Positions 17,645 through 26,478 of a stretch of 64,000 bases of DNA are shown one piece after another (position 1 is the stretch's first letter; each line of letters begins with the position of its first letter). Source of the DNA: Streptomyces sp. Tu 3180 (GTDB lineage: Bacteria > Actinomycetota > Actinomycetes > Streptomycetales > Streptomycetaceae); NCBI RefSeq assembly GCF_009852415.1, contig NZ_WOXS01000002.1:6736001-6800000 (forward strand), written 5' to 3'. The translations under genes were made by a program, and so were the position numbers. The notes beneath the pieces are model-generated. The model did no database searches. It was not told where the DNA came from and saw nothing but the letters and a program-made list of their open reading frames with translations.

Positions 17645-18559
17645 ATGCTGAGAGAGGTCAGTGCGACCCGCTACATCACGCCCCTGCGGTCCGGCGGGTC
17701 CGTCCCCGGCGTCTTCGAGGCCGACGACCTGGGCACCTACGTCGTGAAGTTCACCGGCTCCGCGCAGGGCCACAAGGCGCTGGTCGCCGAGGTGATCGTC
17801 GGCGAGCTGGCCCGCGCCCTGGGCCTGCGCTTCCCCGAGCTGGTCCTGGTGCACTTCGATCCGGCGGTCGCCGGGAGCGAGCCGCACCAGGAGGTGCGGG
17901 ACCTGCACGCCTCCAGCGCCGGGGTCAACCTCGGCATGGACTACCTGCCGGGCGCCCGCGACCTCACCCCCGAGGTCGCGCAGGCGTTCCCCGTCGACCC
18001 GCTGGAGGCGGGCAGGATCGTCTGGCTGGACGCGCTGACCGTCAACGTGGACCGCACCGTCCACAGCTCCAACCTGATGGTCTGGCCGACGTTCGGCATC
18101 GCGCCCCCGCGTCTGTGGCTGATCGACCACGGGGCCGCGCTCGTCTTCCACCACCGCTGGGGCGGCGCCGACCCGCGCAAGGCGTACGACTTCCGCCACC
18201 ACGCCCTCGGCCGCTACGGCCCCGACGTCCGCACCGCCGACGCCGAACTCGCCCCCCGGGTGACCGGGGAACTGCTGCGGTCGATCCTCGCGGAGGTGCC
18301 CGACGCCTGGCTGGCCGACGAGCCGGGCTTCGCCACGCCGGACGAGGCCCGTGAGGCGTACGTGACGTACCTCCACGCGCGCGTGCGGGCGTCCGGGGAC
18401 TGGCTGCCCACCGACTTCCCGAGCGCCCGGGAGCTCGCCGAGGAGAACGCCCGGCGCGCGGCGCGGACGCAGCAGGGCCGTCCCGACTGGCTCAAGCGGG
18501 TGCCGGACCTGCACGGCAAGCCGGCGGCGGAACAGGACTGGTCGGCGCACCTGGGCTGA
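17645..18559 (+). CDS. HipA-like kinase family protein
   Basis: This 304-residue protein resembles the short HipA-related kinase family common in Streptomyces, not the full HipA toxin. It starts with TRYITPLRSGGSVPGVFEADD and has TYVVKFTGSAQGHKALVAEVIVGELA cut here by motif, with the Lys in VVKF as the likely ATP-binding residue. LDALTVNVDRTVHSSNLMVW matches the catalytic loop and LWLIDHGAALVFHH the metal-binding DHG segment. No HipB-like antitoxin partner is adjacent. The substrate is unknown. The start could also be the in-frame GTG at 17630, and no strong ribosome site decides between them. Confidence 0.75.
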   Translation: MLREVSATRYITPLRSGGSVPGVFEADDLGTYVVKFTGSAQGHKALVAEVIVGELARALGLRFPELVLVHFDPAVAGSEPHQEVRDLHASSAGVNLGMDYLPGARDLTPEVAQAFPVDPLEAGRIVWLDALTVNVDRTVHSSNLMVWPTFGIAPPRLWLIDHGAALVFHHRWGGADPRKAYDFRHHALGRYGPDVRTADAELAPRVTGELLRSILAEVPDAWLADEPGFATPDEAREAYVTYLHARVRASGDWLPTDFPSARELAEENARRAARTQQGRPDWLKRVPDLHGKPAAEQDWSAHLG

Positions 18560-18579
18560 CGGCCGTGCCCGGTGCGCGG

Positions 18580-18614
18580 CCGGGTGGCCCGGGGGGAGTC
18601 CCCGGACCACCCGG
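18580..18614. terminator. Hairpin between convergent HipA-like gene and aceB
   Basis: The arms 18580-18594 and 18600-18614 pair over 15 positions with one mismatch around a 5-base loop. It lies between two convergent stops and probably serves both genes. Confidence 0.7.
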
Positions 18615-18626
18615 ACACGGAGGGGC

Positions 18627-20252
18627 TCAGCCCTTGAGCTGCTCGTACGCCGGCAGGGTCAGGAAGTCGGCGTAGTCCTCGTCGAGGGAGACCTTCAGCA
18701 GCAGGTCGTGCGCCTGCTGCCAGTTGCCGGCCGTGAACGCCTCGTCGCCGATCTCGGCGCGGATGTTCGCCAGCTCCTCGGCGGCGACCCCGCGGGCCAG
18801 TTCGGCGGTGACCCGCTCGCCGTTGTCGAGGACGACGCCGGCGTTGATCCACTGCCAGATCTGGGAGCGGGAGATCTCGGCGGTGGCCGCGTCCTCCATC
18901 AGGTTGAAGATGGCCACCGCACCGAGCCCGCGCAGCCAGGCCTCGATGTAGCGGATGCCGACCTGCACGGCGTTGACCAGGCCCGCGTACGTCGGCCTGG
19001 CGTCCAGGGAGTCGATGGCGATGAGGTCCTCCGCGCGGACGTCGACGTCCTCGCGCAGCCGGTCCTTCTGGTGCGGCCTGTCGCCGAGCACCCGGTCGAA
19101 GGACTCCATGGCGATCGGGACCAGGTCCGGGTGGGCGACCCAGGAGCCGTCGAAGCCGTCGTTCGCCTCGCGGTCCTTGTCGGCGCGGACCTTCTCGAAG
19201 GCCACCTTGTTGACCTCCGGGTCCCGGCGGGACGGGATGAACGCCGCCATGCCGCCGATCGCGTGCGCGCCGCGCCTGTGGCAGGTGCGCACGAGGAGTT
19301 CGGTGTACGCGCGCATGAACGGGGCGGTCATGGTGACCGCGTTGCGGTCCGGCAGGACGAACTTCGCCCCGCCGTCGCGGAAGTTCTTGACGATGGAGAA
19401 GAGGTAGTCCCAGCGGCCGGCGTTCAGCCCGGAGGCGTGGTCGCGCAGTTCGTAGAGGATCTCCTCCATCTCGTACGCGGCCGTGATCGTCTCGATGAGG
19501 ACGGTGGCGCGGATCGTGCCCTGCGCGACGCCCATGTAGTCCTGCGCGAAGACGAACACCTCGTTCCAGAGGCGGGCCTCCAGGTGGGACTCGGTCTTCG
19601 GCAGGTAGAAGTACGGTCCCTTGCCGAGGTCGACCAGTCGCTCGGCGTTGTGGAAGAAGTACAGGCCGAAGTCGACGAGGGCGCCGGGCACCGGGGTGCC
19701 GTCCGGGTCCGTGAGGTGACGCTCGTTCAGGTGCCAGCCGCGCGGGCGCATGACGACCGTCGCCAGTTCCCCGGCCGGGCGCAGGGCGTAGGACTTGCCG
19801 GACGCCGGGTCGGTGAAGTCGATGTTCCGCGTGTAGGCGTCGATCAGGTTCAGCTGGCCGAGGACCACGTTCTCCCAGGTGGGCGCCGAGGCGTCCTCGA
19901 AGTCCGCGAGCCAGACCTTCGCGCCCGAGTTGAGGGCGTTGACGGTCATCCTGCGGTCGGTGGGGCCGGTGATCTCGACGCGGCGGTCCTCCAGGGCGGG
20001 CGGTGCCGGGGCCACCCGCCAGGAGTCGTCCGCGCGGACGGCGGCCGTCTCCGGGAGGAAGTCGAGGGTGGAGGTGCGGGCGATCTCGGCGCGGCGCTCG
20101 GCGCGGCGGGCGAGGAGCTCGTCACGCCGGGGCGTGAACCGGCGGTGCAGCTCGGCCACGAAGGCGAGTGCCGCGCCGGTGAGGACCTCGTCCTGCCGGG
20201 GCAGGGGTTCGGCGTCGACGATGGCCAGCGGGGACGGCGCTGGTGCGGACAT
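18627..20252 (-). CDS. aceB: Malate synthase A
   Basis: The 541-residue protein condenses glyoxylate and acetyl-CoA to malate. NALNSGAKVWLADFEDASAP near residue 105 is the family signature, VMRPRGWHLNERH contributes the active site, and the C-terminal ISRSQIWQWINAGV stretch is conserved. Length is normal for the A form. Glyoxylate here would come from allantoate breakdown by the nearby allantoinase and allantoicase. Its promoter region carries the same two palindromic boxes as the allR-allB region, which ties it to the allantoin regulator. An AAGGAAG ribosome site precedes the ATG. Confidence 0.95.
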   Translation of the reverse strand: MSAPAPSPLAIVDAEPLPRQDEVLTGAALAFVAELHRRFTPRRDELLARRAERRAEIARTSTLDFLPETAAVRADDSWRVAPAPPALEDRRVEITGPTDRRMTVNALNSGAKVWLADFEDASAPTWENVVLGQLNLIDAYTRNIDFTDPASGKSYALRPAGELATVVMRPRGWHLNERHLTDPDGTPVPGALVDFGLYFFHNAERLVDLGKGPYFYLPKTESHLEARLWNEVFVFAQDYMGVAQGTIRATVLIETITAAYEMEEILYELRDHASGLNAGRWDYLFSIVKNFRDGGAKFVLPDRNAVTMTAPFMRAYTELLVRTCHRRGAHAIGGMAAFIPSRRDPEVNKVAFEKVRADKDREANDGFDGSWVAHPDLVPIAMESFDRVLGDRPHQKDRLREDVDVRAEDLIAIDSLDARPTYAGLVNAVQVGIRYIEAWLRGLGAVAIFNLMEDAATAEISRSQIWQWINAGVVLDNGERVTAELARGVAAEELANIRAEIGDEAFTAGNWQQAHDLLLKVSLDEDYADFLTLPAYEQLKG

Positions 20253-20357
20253 CAGCTGTCACTTCCTTCGGCGTGCATGGCACCGGGTGCCGGTCGACCC
20301 GGGTACGGCGGCGGACGCCCGCACGAGGACCGGGCGCTTCTGAGCAGTGGATAGTAG

Positions 20358-20391
20358 TTTTCTCATAGTGGAAGTTCAATGTTTTGTTGAT
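20358..20391. promoter_or_regulatory. Tandem operator-like boxes upstream of aceB
   Basis: Box A (20358-20373, TTTTCTCATAGTGGAA) matches the palindromic box at 22817-22832 at 13 of 16 positions. One base later, box B (20375-20391, TTCAATGTTTTGTTGAT) has the same TTCAA-N7-TTGAA form as 22910-22926. Both lie about 105-140 bp upstream of aceB. They are probably AllR sites; that is inferred from shared sequence and context. Confidence 0.65.
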
Positions 20392-20484
20392 GTCGAGATT
20401 CTCCGGGTCGAGGGAAGGCGGCGCCCGGTGCCGCCCCGGTCACCCGCCGTCGCCCCGCCCTTCGCCGCCTTGTCCCTCACCACC

Positions 20485-21120
20485 TCACCCGCCGTCGTCG
20501 AAGCTTCGTTCGAGGCGCGCCAGATCCGCCTCGGTGTCGATGTCGTACGCCTCGGCCACGTCCCCGCACTCGACGAGCGCGACGCGCTCCGCGTGCTCCC
20601 TCAGGTAGGTGCGTGCCCCCCGGTCACCGGTCGCAGTCGCGGCGATCCCGGCCCAGTGCGCGGCCCCGAACAGGACGGGGTGGCCGCGCACGCCGTCGTA
20701 GGCGGCCGAGACCAGCGACTCCGGGGAGGCGTAGGCGCCGAGGACCCGGGCGACGGCCTCCCGCCCGATCCCCGGCTGGTCGACCAGCGAGACCAGCGCG
20801 GCGCGCGCGCCGGTGCCGGCCAGCGAGTCCAGCCCGGCCCGCAGGGAGGTGCCCATGCCCCGCTCCCACTCCGGGTTGTCGACGAGCACGCAGCCCGGCA
20901 GCGCGGCGCGGGCGCGCACCTCGTCCGCCCGCGCGCCGAGGACCACGTGCACGCGCGTGCAGCCGCCCGCGCGCAGCGCCCGCACCGCATGCTCCACGAG
21001 CGGCCGCCCCCGGTGGACGAGCAGTGCCTTCGGCCGTCCGCCGAGGCGCCGTCCGCCGCCCGCGGCCAGCAGCAGTCCCGCCACGGCGGGGGTGTCGCGG
21101 TCCGTGTGAGGTGTCGTCAT
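20485..21120 (-). CDS. MobA/MocA-like nucleotidyltransferase
   Basis: This 211-residue protein opens with AGLLLAAGGGRRLGGRPKALL, the nucleotide-binding signature of the MobA-like NTP transferase fold, and has LVSLVDQPGI, where the Asp binds metal. GVRGHPVLFGAAHW matches the molybdenum cofactor cytidylyltransferase (MocA) branch. MocA supplies MCD cofactor to enzymes such as xanthine dehydrogenase. Its position inside the purine/allantoin locus fits that role, though xanthine dehydrogenase genes are not in the window. The start is the ATG at 21120. It lies upstream of aceB on the same strand with a 232-bp gap. Confidence 0.8.
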   Translation of the reverse strand: MTTPHTDRDTPAVAGLLLAAGGGRRLGGRPKALLVHRGRPLVEHAVRALRAGGCTRVHVVLGARADEVRARAALPGCVLVDNPEWERGMGTSLRAGLDSLAGTGARAALVSLVDQPGIGREAVARVLGAYASPESLVSAAYDGVRGHPVLFGAAHWAGIAATATGDRGARTYLREHAERVALVECGDVAEAYDIDTEADLARLERSFDDGG

Positions 21121-21330
21121 GCGTCCTGCATACCGCACCGGCCGGCGGACGGCGGGGCGCCGCGGAGGGACGGTCGCCCCGGCCGGAATGTCACGCTGCG
21201 GAGCAGGCCGATGACGCAGCGGACTGGCGCGAGGGTGCCGGGGTGGCGTTTACTGGCGCGCACCGACCGGCGGGGTGTGCTGGGGGCCGGGCGGGGAGAC
21301 GCACAACGACGTACCAGGGGGAGGACTGTG

Positions 21331-21642
21331 GTGCGGAGCGTGGAACAGAGGCGGACGCCCGACGGTCACGTGGACCCACGGGTGACGGGGCTGCGCTCCG
21401 CCGTGTCCCGGCTGCGCCGGCAACTCGCCGCGTATCCCGTGGAGTTCCCGGACCGGGGCATCGCGGAGGAGGAACTGGCCGCGCTGGACTCCCTGGCCGC
21501 CGGCGGCAGCCTCGAGGTGCCCCGGCTGCGCCGGTCGCTGTTACTGATCGCGGGCGCGATCGGCTCGGTGAGCGCGCTGGGGCACGGCGTGCGGGAGGTG
21601 CGGGACGCGGTCGAGCTGTTCGGGGAGCCGCCGCGGGGCTGA
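21331..21642 (+). CDS. Small conserved actinobacterial protein (DUF5955-like)
   Basis: The 103-residue product has no recognised catalytic motif. It has an arginine-rich N-terminus, a central segment VTGLRSAVSRLRRQLAAYP and a hydrophobic helix LLIAGAIGSVSALGHGVREVRD. From memory it resembles a Streptomyces-specific family (DUF5955); this is uncertain. I chose the GTG at 21331 because a GGGGGAGG ribosome site ends six bases upstream; an adjacent GTG at 21328 is possible. It stands alone between divergent and convergent neighbours. Confidence 0.6.
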   Translation: MRSVEQRRTPDGHVDPRVTGLRSAVSRLRRQLAAYPVEFPDRGIAEEELAALDSLAAGGSLEVPRLRRSLLLIAGAIGSVSALGHGVREVRDAVELFGEPPRG

Positions 21643-21909
21643 CGCGCACCCGCGCACGCCCCGGAGCGGTGGGACCCCCGGGTTCCGGCGGGTTCCCGGG
21701 CGGACGGCGCGCCCGGGAGTCCGGCTCACCGGCACGCCGTCGGCCGGTTCGTCCGGTGGACCCGGGCCCGCGGGCCGGTGCCGGCGGCCCGGGCGCGCCG
21801 GCCGCGGAGTGCGCCACTTCCCCGGGGAGCGGCGCCCCCGGGGGCCCCGGCCCGCCGGACGCGCCGACGGCGTCCACCGGGGCCGGAGGTCCGTCGCCGG
21901 TGCGGAAGG

Positions 21910-22716
21910 TCAGGAGGTCGGGCCGGCGCCCGACGCGGTGAGCACCTCGGAGAGCTCCGCCGCGACCTGCTGGAGCACCGGCACGATCCGCTCCGTCGCG
22001 GCGTCCGTGACCCGCCCCGCGGGACCGGAGATGGAGATCGCCGCCGCCGTGGGGGAGTCCGGCACGGGCACCGCGAGGCAGCGGACGCCGATCTCCTGCT
22101 CGTTGTCGTCGACGGCGTAACCCCGGCGGCGCACGTCCTCCAGCGCCGCGAGGAAGCCCTCCGGGGTGGTGATGGTCCTGTCCGTCGCGGCCGGCATGCC
22201 GGTCCGGGCCAGCAGCGCCCGGACCTCCTCCGGCGGGAAGCCGGCCAGCAGGGCCTTGCCCACGCCGGTGGAGTGCGGCAGGACGCGGCGGCCGACCTCG
22301 GTGAACATCCGCATCGAGTGCTTGGACGGCACCTGCGCCACGTACACGATCTCGTCCCCGTCGAGCAGCGCCATGTTCGCCGTCTCGCCGGTCTCCTCCA
22401 CCAGGCGGGCCAGGTACGGGCGGGCCCAGGTGCCCAGCAGCCGGGAGGCGGACTCGCCGAGCCGGATCAGGCGCGGACCGAGCGCGTACCGGCGGTTGGC
22501 CTGCTGGCGCACGTAGCCGCAGGCCACGAGCGTGCGCATCAGGCGGTGGATGGTCGGCAGCGGCAGGCCGCTGCTCGCGGACAGCTCGCTCAGGCCGACC
22601 TCGCCGCCCGCGTCCGCCATCCGTTCGAGCAGGTCGAAGGCGCGCTCGAGGGACTGCACACCGCCACTGGCGGCTGACCGGGCGGAGTCGGTGGTGCTGG
22701 CGCTGGACGTCGGCAC
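21910..22716 (-). CDS. allR: IclR-family regulator, probable allantoin regulator AllR
   Basis: The 268-residue protein has an IclR winged helix (residues about 20-80: VQSLERAFDLLERMADAG, LPLPTIHRLMRTLVACGY) and an effector domain ending in GISGPAGR-like PTAAAISISGPAGRV. It is divergent from allB across 261 bp that contains two palindromes. In other bacteria AllR binds glyoxylate or allantoin and represses the allantoin genes. The same role is inferred here from the shared boxes at aceB. It is transcribed in the same direction as the nucleotidyltransferase and aceB. Confidence 0.85.
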   Translation of the reverse strand: MPTSSASTTDSARSAASGGVQSLERAFDLLERMADAGGEVGLSELSASSGLPLPTIHRLMRTLVACGYVRQQANRRYALGPRLIRLGESASRLLGTWARPYLARLVEETGETANMALLDGDEIVYVAQVPSKHSMRMFTEVGRRVLPHSTGVGKALLAGFPPEEVRALLARTGMPAATDRTITTPEGFLAALEDVRRRGYAVDDNEQEIGVRCLAVPVPDSPTAAAISISGPAGRVTDAATERIVPVLQQVAAELSEVLTASGAGPTS

Positions 22717-22816
22717 GGCGCGTTCCTTTCGGGGCTGGCGGGAAGGGCAGAAGCCTACCCGGCGGCCGGTTGACCGCCCGCTTGTACGTCACTACGTTCT
22801 GCTTGTCGAAATTGTA

Positions 22817-22832
22817 TTTCCACTTAGTGGAA
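22817..22832. promoter_or_regulatory. Palindromic box A in the allR-allB promoter region
   Basis: TTTCCACTTAGTGGAA contains a perfect TTCCAC-N3-GTGGAA inverted repeat. It lies about 100 bp from the allR start and 146 bp from allB. TTCCA/TGGAA half-sites are typical of IclR-family operators. A 13/16 match lies upstream of aceB. Confidence 0.65.
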
Positions 22833-22909
22833 TCGTCCAGAACGCGCCCGCCGGTGCGCCGCTACGGGAGGCGCGCCCTTGACGGGGCGGGGCCGGAGGG
22901 GAAGACTCC

Positions 22910-22926
22910 TTCAACAGAACGTTGAA
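22910..22926. promoter_or_regulatory. Palindromic box B upstream of allB
   Basis: TTCAACAGAACGTTGAA is a TTCAA-N7-TTGAA inverted repeat 52 bp before the allB start, close enough to overlap a promoter. The same architecture occurs at 20375-20391 upstream of aceB. Confidence 0.6.
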
Positions 22927-22977
22927 TTTTGCAGGTGGACGTCACGTCCAGGCCGACGGAAGGTCAGGAGGATCCGG

Positions 22978-24318
22978 GTGTCCGACGCCGAACTGGTGCT
23001 GCGCTCGACGCGTGTCATCACCCCCGAGGGAACACGTGCCGCGTCCGTCGCGGTCGCCGGCGGCACGATCACGGCCGTCCTGCCGTACGACGCGCCCGTC
23101 CCCGGGACCGCACGGCTGACGGACCTCGGCGACGACGTCCTGCTGCCGGGCCTGGTCGACACCCACGTGCACGTCAACGACCCCGGCCGCACGGAGTGGG
23201 AGGGCTTCTGGACCGCCACGCGCGCCGCGGCGGCCGGCGGCATCACCACGCTCGTCGACATGCCGCTCAACTCCCTGCCGCCCACCACCACGGTCGGCCA
23301 CCTGCGCACCAAGCGGCGGGTCGCCGCCGACAAGGCGCACGTCGACGTCGGCTTCTGGGGCGGCGCGCTGCCGGACAACGTCGAGGACCTGCGCCCGCTG
23401 CACGAGGCCGGCGTCTTCGGCTTCAAGGCGTTCCTGTCGCCCTCCGGCGTGGACGAGTTCCCCCACCTCGACCAGGAGCAACTCGCCCGCTCCCTGGCCG
23501 AGATCGCCGCCTTCGACGGCCTGCTGATCGTGCACGCCGAGGACCCCCGCCACCTCGCCGCCGCCCCGCGGCACGCCGGCCCGAAGTACGCCGACTTCCT
23601 CGCCTCCCGCCCGCGGGACGCCGAGGACACCGCCATCGCCCACCTCGTCGACCAGGCGCGACGGCTGGGCGCGCGGGTGCACGTGCTGCACCTCTCCTCC
23701 GGCGACGCACTGCCCCTGATCGCCGCGGCCAAGGCGGACGGCGTGCGCGTCACGGTCGAGACCTGCCCCCACTACCTGACCCTCACCGCGGAGGAAGTCC
23801 CGGACGGCGCCAGCGAGTTCAAGTGCTGCCCGCCCATCCGCGAGGCCGCCAACCAGGACCTGCTCTGGCAGGCCCTGGCGGACGGCACCGTCGACTGCGT
23901 CGTCACCGACCACTCCCCGTCCACCGCCGACCTCAAGACGGACGACTTCTCGACCGCCTGGGGCGGCATATCCGGCCTCCAGCTGAGCCTGCCCGCCGTC
24001 TGGACCGAGGCCCGCAGGCGCGGCCACGGCCTGGAGGACGTCGTGCGCTGGATGTCGGCGCGCACGGCCGAGCTCGTCGGGCTCGAGGCGCGCAAGGGCG
24101 CCATCGCACCCGGCCGCGACGCCGACTTCGCCGTCCTCGCCCCCGACGAGACCTTCACCGTCGACCCCGCGGCCCTCCAGCACCGCAACCCCGTGACGGC
24201 GTACGCGGGCAGGACCCTGTACGGCGTCGTGAAGTCCACCTGGCTGCGCGGCCGGCGCATCGTCTCCGGCGGCGAGTTCACCGAACCGAAGGGCCAACTG
24301 CTCACCCGCTCCCACTGA
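22978..24318 (+). CDS. allB: Allantoinase
   Basis: The 446-residue cyclic amidohydrolase opens allantoin to allantoate. Metal ligands are visible: DTHVHVNDPGRTEWEGF (residues about 60-76), the lysine in GFKAFLSPSGVDEFP that is carbamylated in the family, histidines in VETCPHYL and VHVLHLSSG, and the aspartate of VVTDHSPS. Length fits bacterial AllB. The start is the GTG at 22978 because an AGGAGG site lies six bases upstream. The allantoicase gene follows 31 bp downstream, so the two consecutive steps are co-transcribed. Confidence 0.95.
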   Translation: MSDAELVLRSTRVITPEGTRAASVAVAGGTITAVLPYDAPVPGTARLTDLGDDVLLPGLVDTHVHVNDPGRTEWEGFWTATRAAAAGGITTLVDMPLNSLPPTTTVGHLRTKRRVAADKAHVDVGFWGGALPDNVEDLRPLHEAGVFGFKAFLSPSGVDEFPHLDQEQLARSLAEIAAFDGLLIVHAEDPRHLAAAPRHAGPKYADFLASRPRDAEDTAIAHLVDQARRLGARVHVLHLSSGDALPLIAAAKADGVRVTVETCPHYLTLTAEEVPDGASEFKCCPPIREAANQDLLWQALADGTVDCVVTDHSPSTADLKTDDFSTAWGGISGLQLSLPAVWTEARRRGHGLEDVVRWMSARTAELVGLEARKGAIAPGRDADFAVLAPDETFTVDPAALQHRNPVTAYAGRTLYGVVKSTWLRGRRIVSGGEFTEPKGQLLTRSH

Positions 24319-24349
24319 CCCCGGACCCGAAAGGCAGGCCCAGATCACC

Positions 24350-25465
24350 GTGACGGCGACCCCGCGCTTCACCGGCGACGCGAACCCCTACGGCGGCGGT
24401 GACCCGTACGCCGACTACCGCACCGCCGACTTCCCCTTCACCCACCTCGCCGACCTCGCCGACCGCCGGCTCGGCGCCGGTGTCGTCGCCGCCAACGACG
24501 AGTTCTTCGCCCAGCGCGAGAACCTGCTGCTGCCGGAGCGCGCCGAGTTCGACCCCGAGCACTTCGGGAACAAGGGCAAGGTCATGGACGGCTGGGAGAC
24601 CCGCCGCCGGCGCGGCACCTCCGCCGAGCACCCCTGGCCGGCCGCCGAGGACCACGACTGGGCACTGATCCGGCTCGGCGCGCCCGGAGTCGTCCGCGGC
24701 GTCGTCGTGGACACCGCCCACTTCCGCGGCAACCACCCGCAGGCCGTGTCCGTCGAGGGCACCTCGGTGCCGGGCTCCCCGTCCCCCGGGGAACTGCTCT
24801 CGGACGACGTGAAGTGGACGACCCTCGTCCCCCGCACCCCGGTGGGCGGCCACGCCGCCAACGGCTTCGCCGTGGCGGCCGAACAGCGCTTCACCCACCT
24901 GCGCCTCAACCAGCACCCCGACGGCGGCATCGCCCGCCTGCGCGTGTACGGCGAGGTCGTCCCGGACCCGGCGTGGCTGGCGGCGCTGGGCACCTTCGAC
25001 GTCGTCGCCCTGGAGAACGGCGGCCGGGTCGAGGACGCCTCGAACCTCTTCTACTCACCGGCCACCAACACCATCCGGCCCGGCCGCTCCCGCAAGATGG
25101 ACGACGGCTGGGAGACCCGGCGCCGCCGCGACCGGGGCCACGACTGGATCCGCTACGCGCTGACCGCCCGGGCGCAGATCCGCGCCCTGGAGATCGACAC
25201 CGCCTACCTGAAGGGCAACAGCGCGGGCTGGGCGTCGGTTTCGGTGAAGGACGGCGACGACGGCGAGTGGCGGGAGATCCTGCCCCGCACCCGCCTCCAG
25301 CCCGACACCGACCACCGCTTCGTCCTGCCCGAACCGGCGGTCGGCACGCACGCGCGCGTGGACATCTTCCCCGACGGCGGCATCTCCCGGCTGCGCCTGT
25401 TCGGCTCCCTGACCGAGCAGGGGGCGGCCGCCCTGGCGGCCCGCCACCAGGAACTGGGCGGCTGA
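24350..25465 (+). CDS. alc: Allantoicase
   Basis: This 371-residue enzyme hydrolyses allantoate to ureidoglycolate and urea. It consists of two homologous allantoicase repeats, visible as KVMDGWETRRRRG near residue 83 and KMDDGWETRRRRDRGHDWI near residue 249, each followed by DTAHFRGN or DTAYLKGN. Length is normal. The start is a GTG at 24350. It completes, with allB and aceB, a route from allantoin to malate, apart from the ureidoglycolate step, which is not in the window. Confidence 0.95.
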   Translation: MTATPRFTGDANPYGGGDPYADYRTADFPFTHLADLADRRLGAGVVAANDEFFAQRENLLLPERAEFDPEHFGNKGKVMDGWETRRRRGTSAEHPWPAAEDHDWALIRLGAPGVVRGVVVDTAHFRGNHPQAVSVEGTSVPGSPSPGELLSDDVKWTTLVPRTPVGGHAANGFAVAAEQRFTHLRLNQHPDGGIARLRVYGEVVPDPAWLAALGTFDVVALENGGRVEDASNLFYSPATNTIRPGRSRKMDDGWETRRRRDRGHDWIRYALTARAQIRALEIDTAYLKGNSAGWASVSVKDGDDGEWREILPRTRLQPDTDHRFVLPEPAVGTHARVDIFPDGGISRLRLFGSLTEQGAAALAARHQELGG

Positions 25466-25804
25466 CCCGCGGAAAACCCCGTGGGGCGCCGGAGGGGGCG
25501 GGCGTGACAGCGCGCCCACCCCCGCACGGCGGCCATCCCCGCGGTGCCCGCCCCCGCCGCGATACCCGGCACCGCCCCCGCGCGCCGCGCCGGTGCCGCG
25601 GCCTGCGCCGGTCGCCAGGGCCGCCCTGCCGAGCAGGGCCTCCTCAGGGTTGTGCGACGTCACGGGGCCGTCCCGGCACCCCCGCTCCCGGGGCGCCGGC
25701 GGCCAATGGACCTCGAACCGGCGCGCGAGCGATGAGTTGCGGGCCCCGCCGGGGTCTGAGCTGATGACGTCACACCCCCGTTCAGCGAAAGGCAGGAACC
25801 CGCC
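25466..25804. other. Intergenic region upstream of the RibD-like reductase
   Basis: This 339-bp GC-rich stretch has no convincing gene. It contains two copies of GACGTCAC (25656-25663 and 25766-25773), the second as part of the palindrome TGACGTCA 33 bp before the next start, which may be a promoter-proximal site. Confidence 0.4.
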
Positions 25805-26431
25805 ATGGGCAAGCTCGTCGTCACCACCTTCGTCACCCTCGACGGCGTCTACCAGGCCCCCGGCGGCCCCCAGGAGGACACCAGGGACGGCTTCGAGCAG
25901 GGAGGCTGGAGCGTCCCGTACGGGGACGAGGACTTCGGCCGCTTCGTCGACGGGGTCTTCTCCCGGGTGGGCGCCTTCCTCCTCGGCCGCCGCACGTACG
26001 ACATCTTCGCCTCCTACTGGCCGAAGGTGACCGACCCGGCCGACCCGATCGCCGGCAGGCTGAACGCCCTGCCGAAGTACGTCGTCTCCGGCACCCTCAC
26101 CGACCCCGGGTGGGCCGGCACCACCGTGGTCGGCGGCGACCTCGCCAAGGAGGTCACCGCCCTCAAGGAGCGCACCGACGGCGAACTCCAGGTGCACGGC
26201 AGCGGCGCCCTCGCGCGGTCCCTGTTCGCGCTCGACCTCGTGGACACCCTCCACCTGCTGACCTTCCCGGTCGTCCTCGGCGCCGGGCGCCGCCTGTTCC
26301 CGGAGGGCTCGATGCCGACGGCGTTCCGGCACACCGGCGGGCAGATCACGGCCGCGGGCGTCTCCATCCAGTCCTACGACCTGGCGGGCCGCCCCGAGTA
26401 CGGCTCGTACGAGCTGCCGGAGAACCCCTGA
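25805..26431 (+). CDS. Dihydrofolate-reductase-fold protein (RibD C-terminal family)
   Basis: The 208-residue protein belongs to the RibD C-terminal/dihydrofolate reductase-like family of NADPH-binding oxidoreductases. Signatures are KLVVTTFVTLDGVYQAPGG at the N-terminus, FLLGRRTYDIFASYWP, and VHGSGALARSLFALDLVD near residue 137, followed by VVLGAGRRLFP. Substrates of these stand-alone proteins are unknown; they are not riboflavin biosynthetic by default. A GAAAGG ribosome site lies upstream. It stands alone in the region. Confidence 0.85.
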   Translation: MGKLVVTTFVTLDGVYQAPGGPQEDTRDGFEQGGWSVPYGDEDFGRFVDGVFSRVGAFLLGRRTYDIFASYWPKVTDPADPIAGRLNALPKYVVSGTLTDPGWAGTTVVGGDLAKEVTALKERTDGELQVHGSGALARSLFALDLVDTLHLLTFPVVLGAGRRLFPEGSMPTAFRHTGGQITAAGVSIQSYDLAGRPEYGSYELPENP

Positions 26432-26478
26432 CGGCGAACCGGCCGGCGGACGCCGCCCGGACGGGGCCCGGCCCGCGG

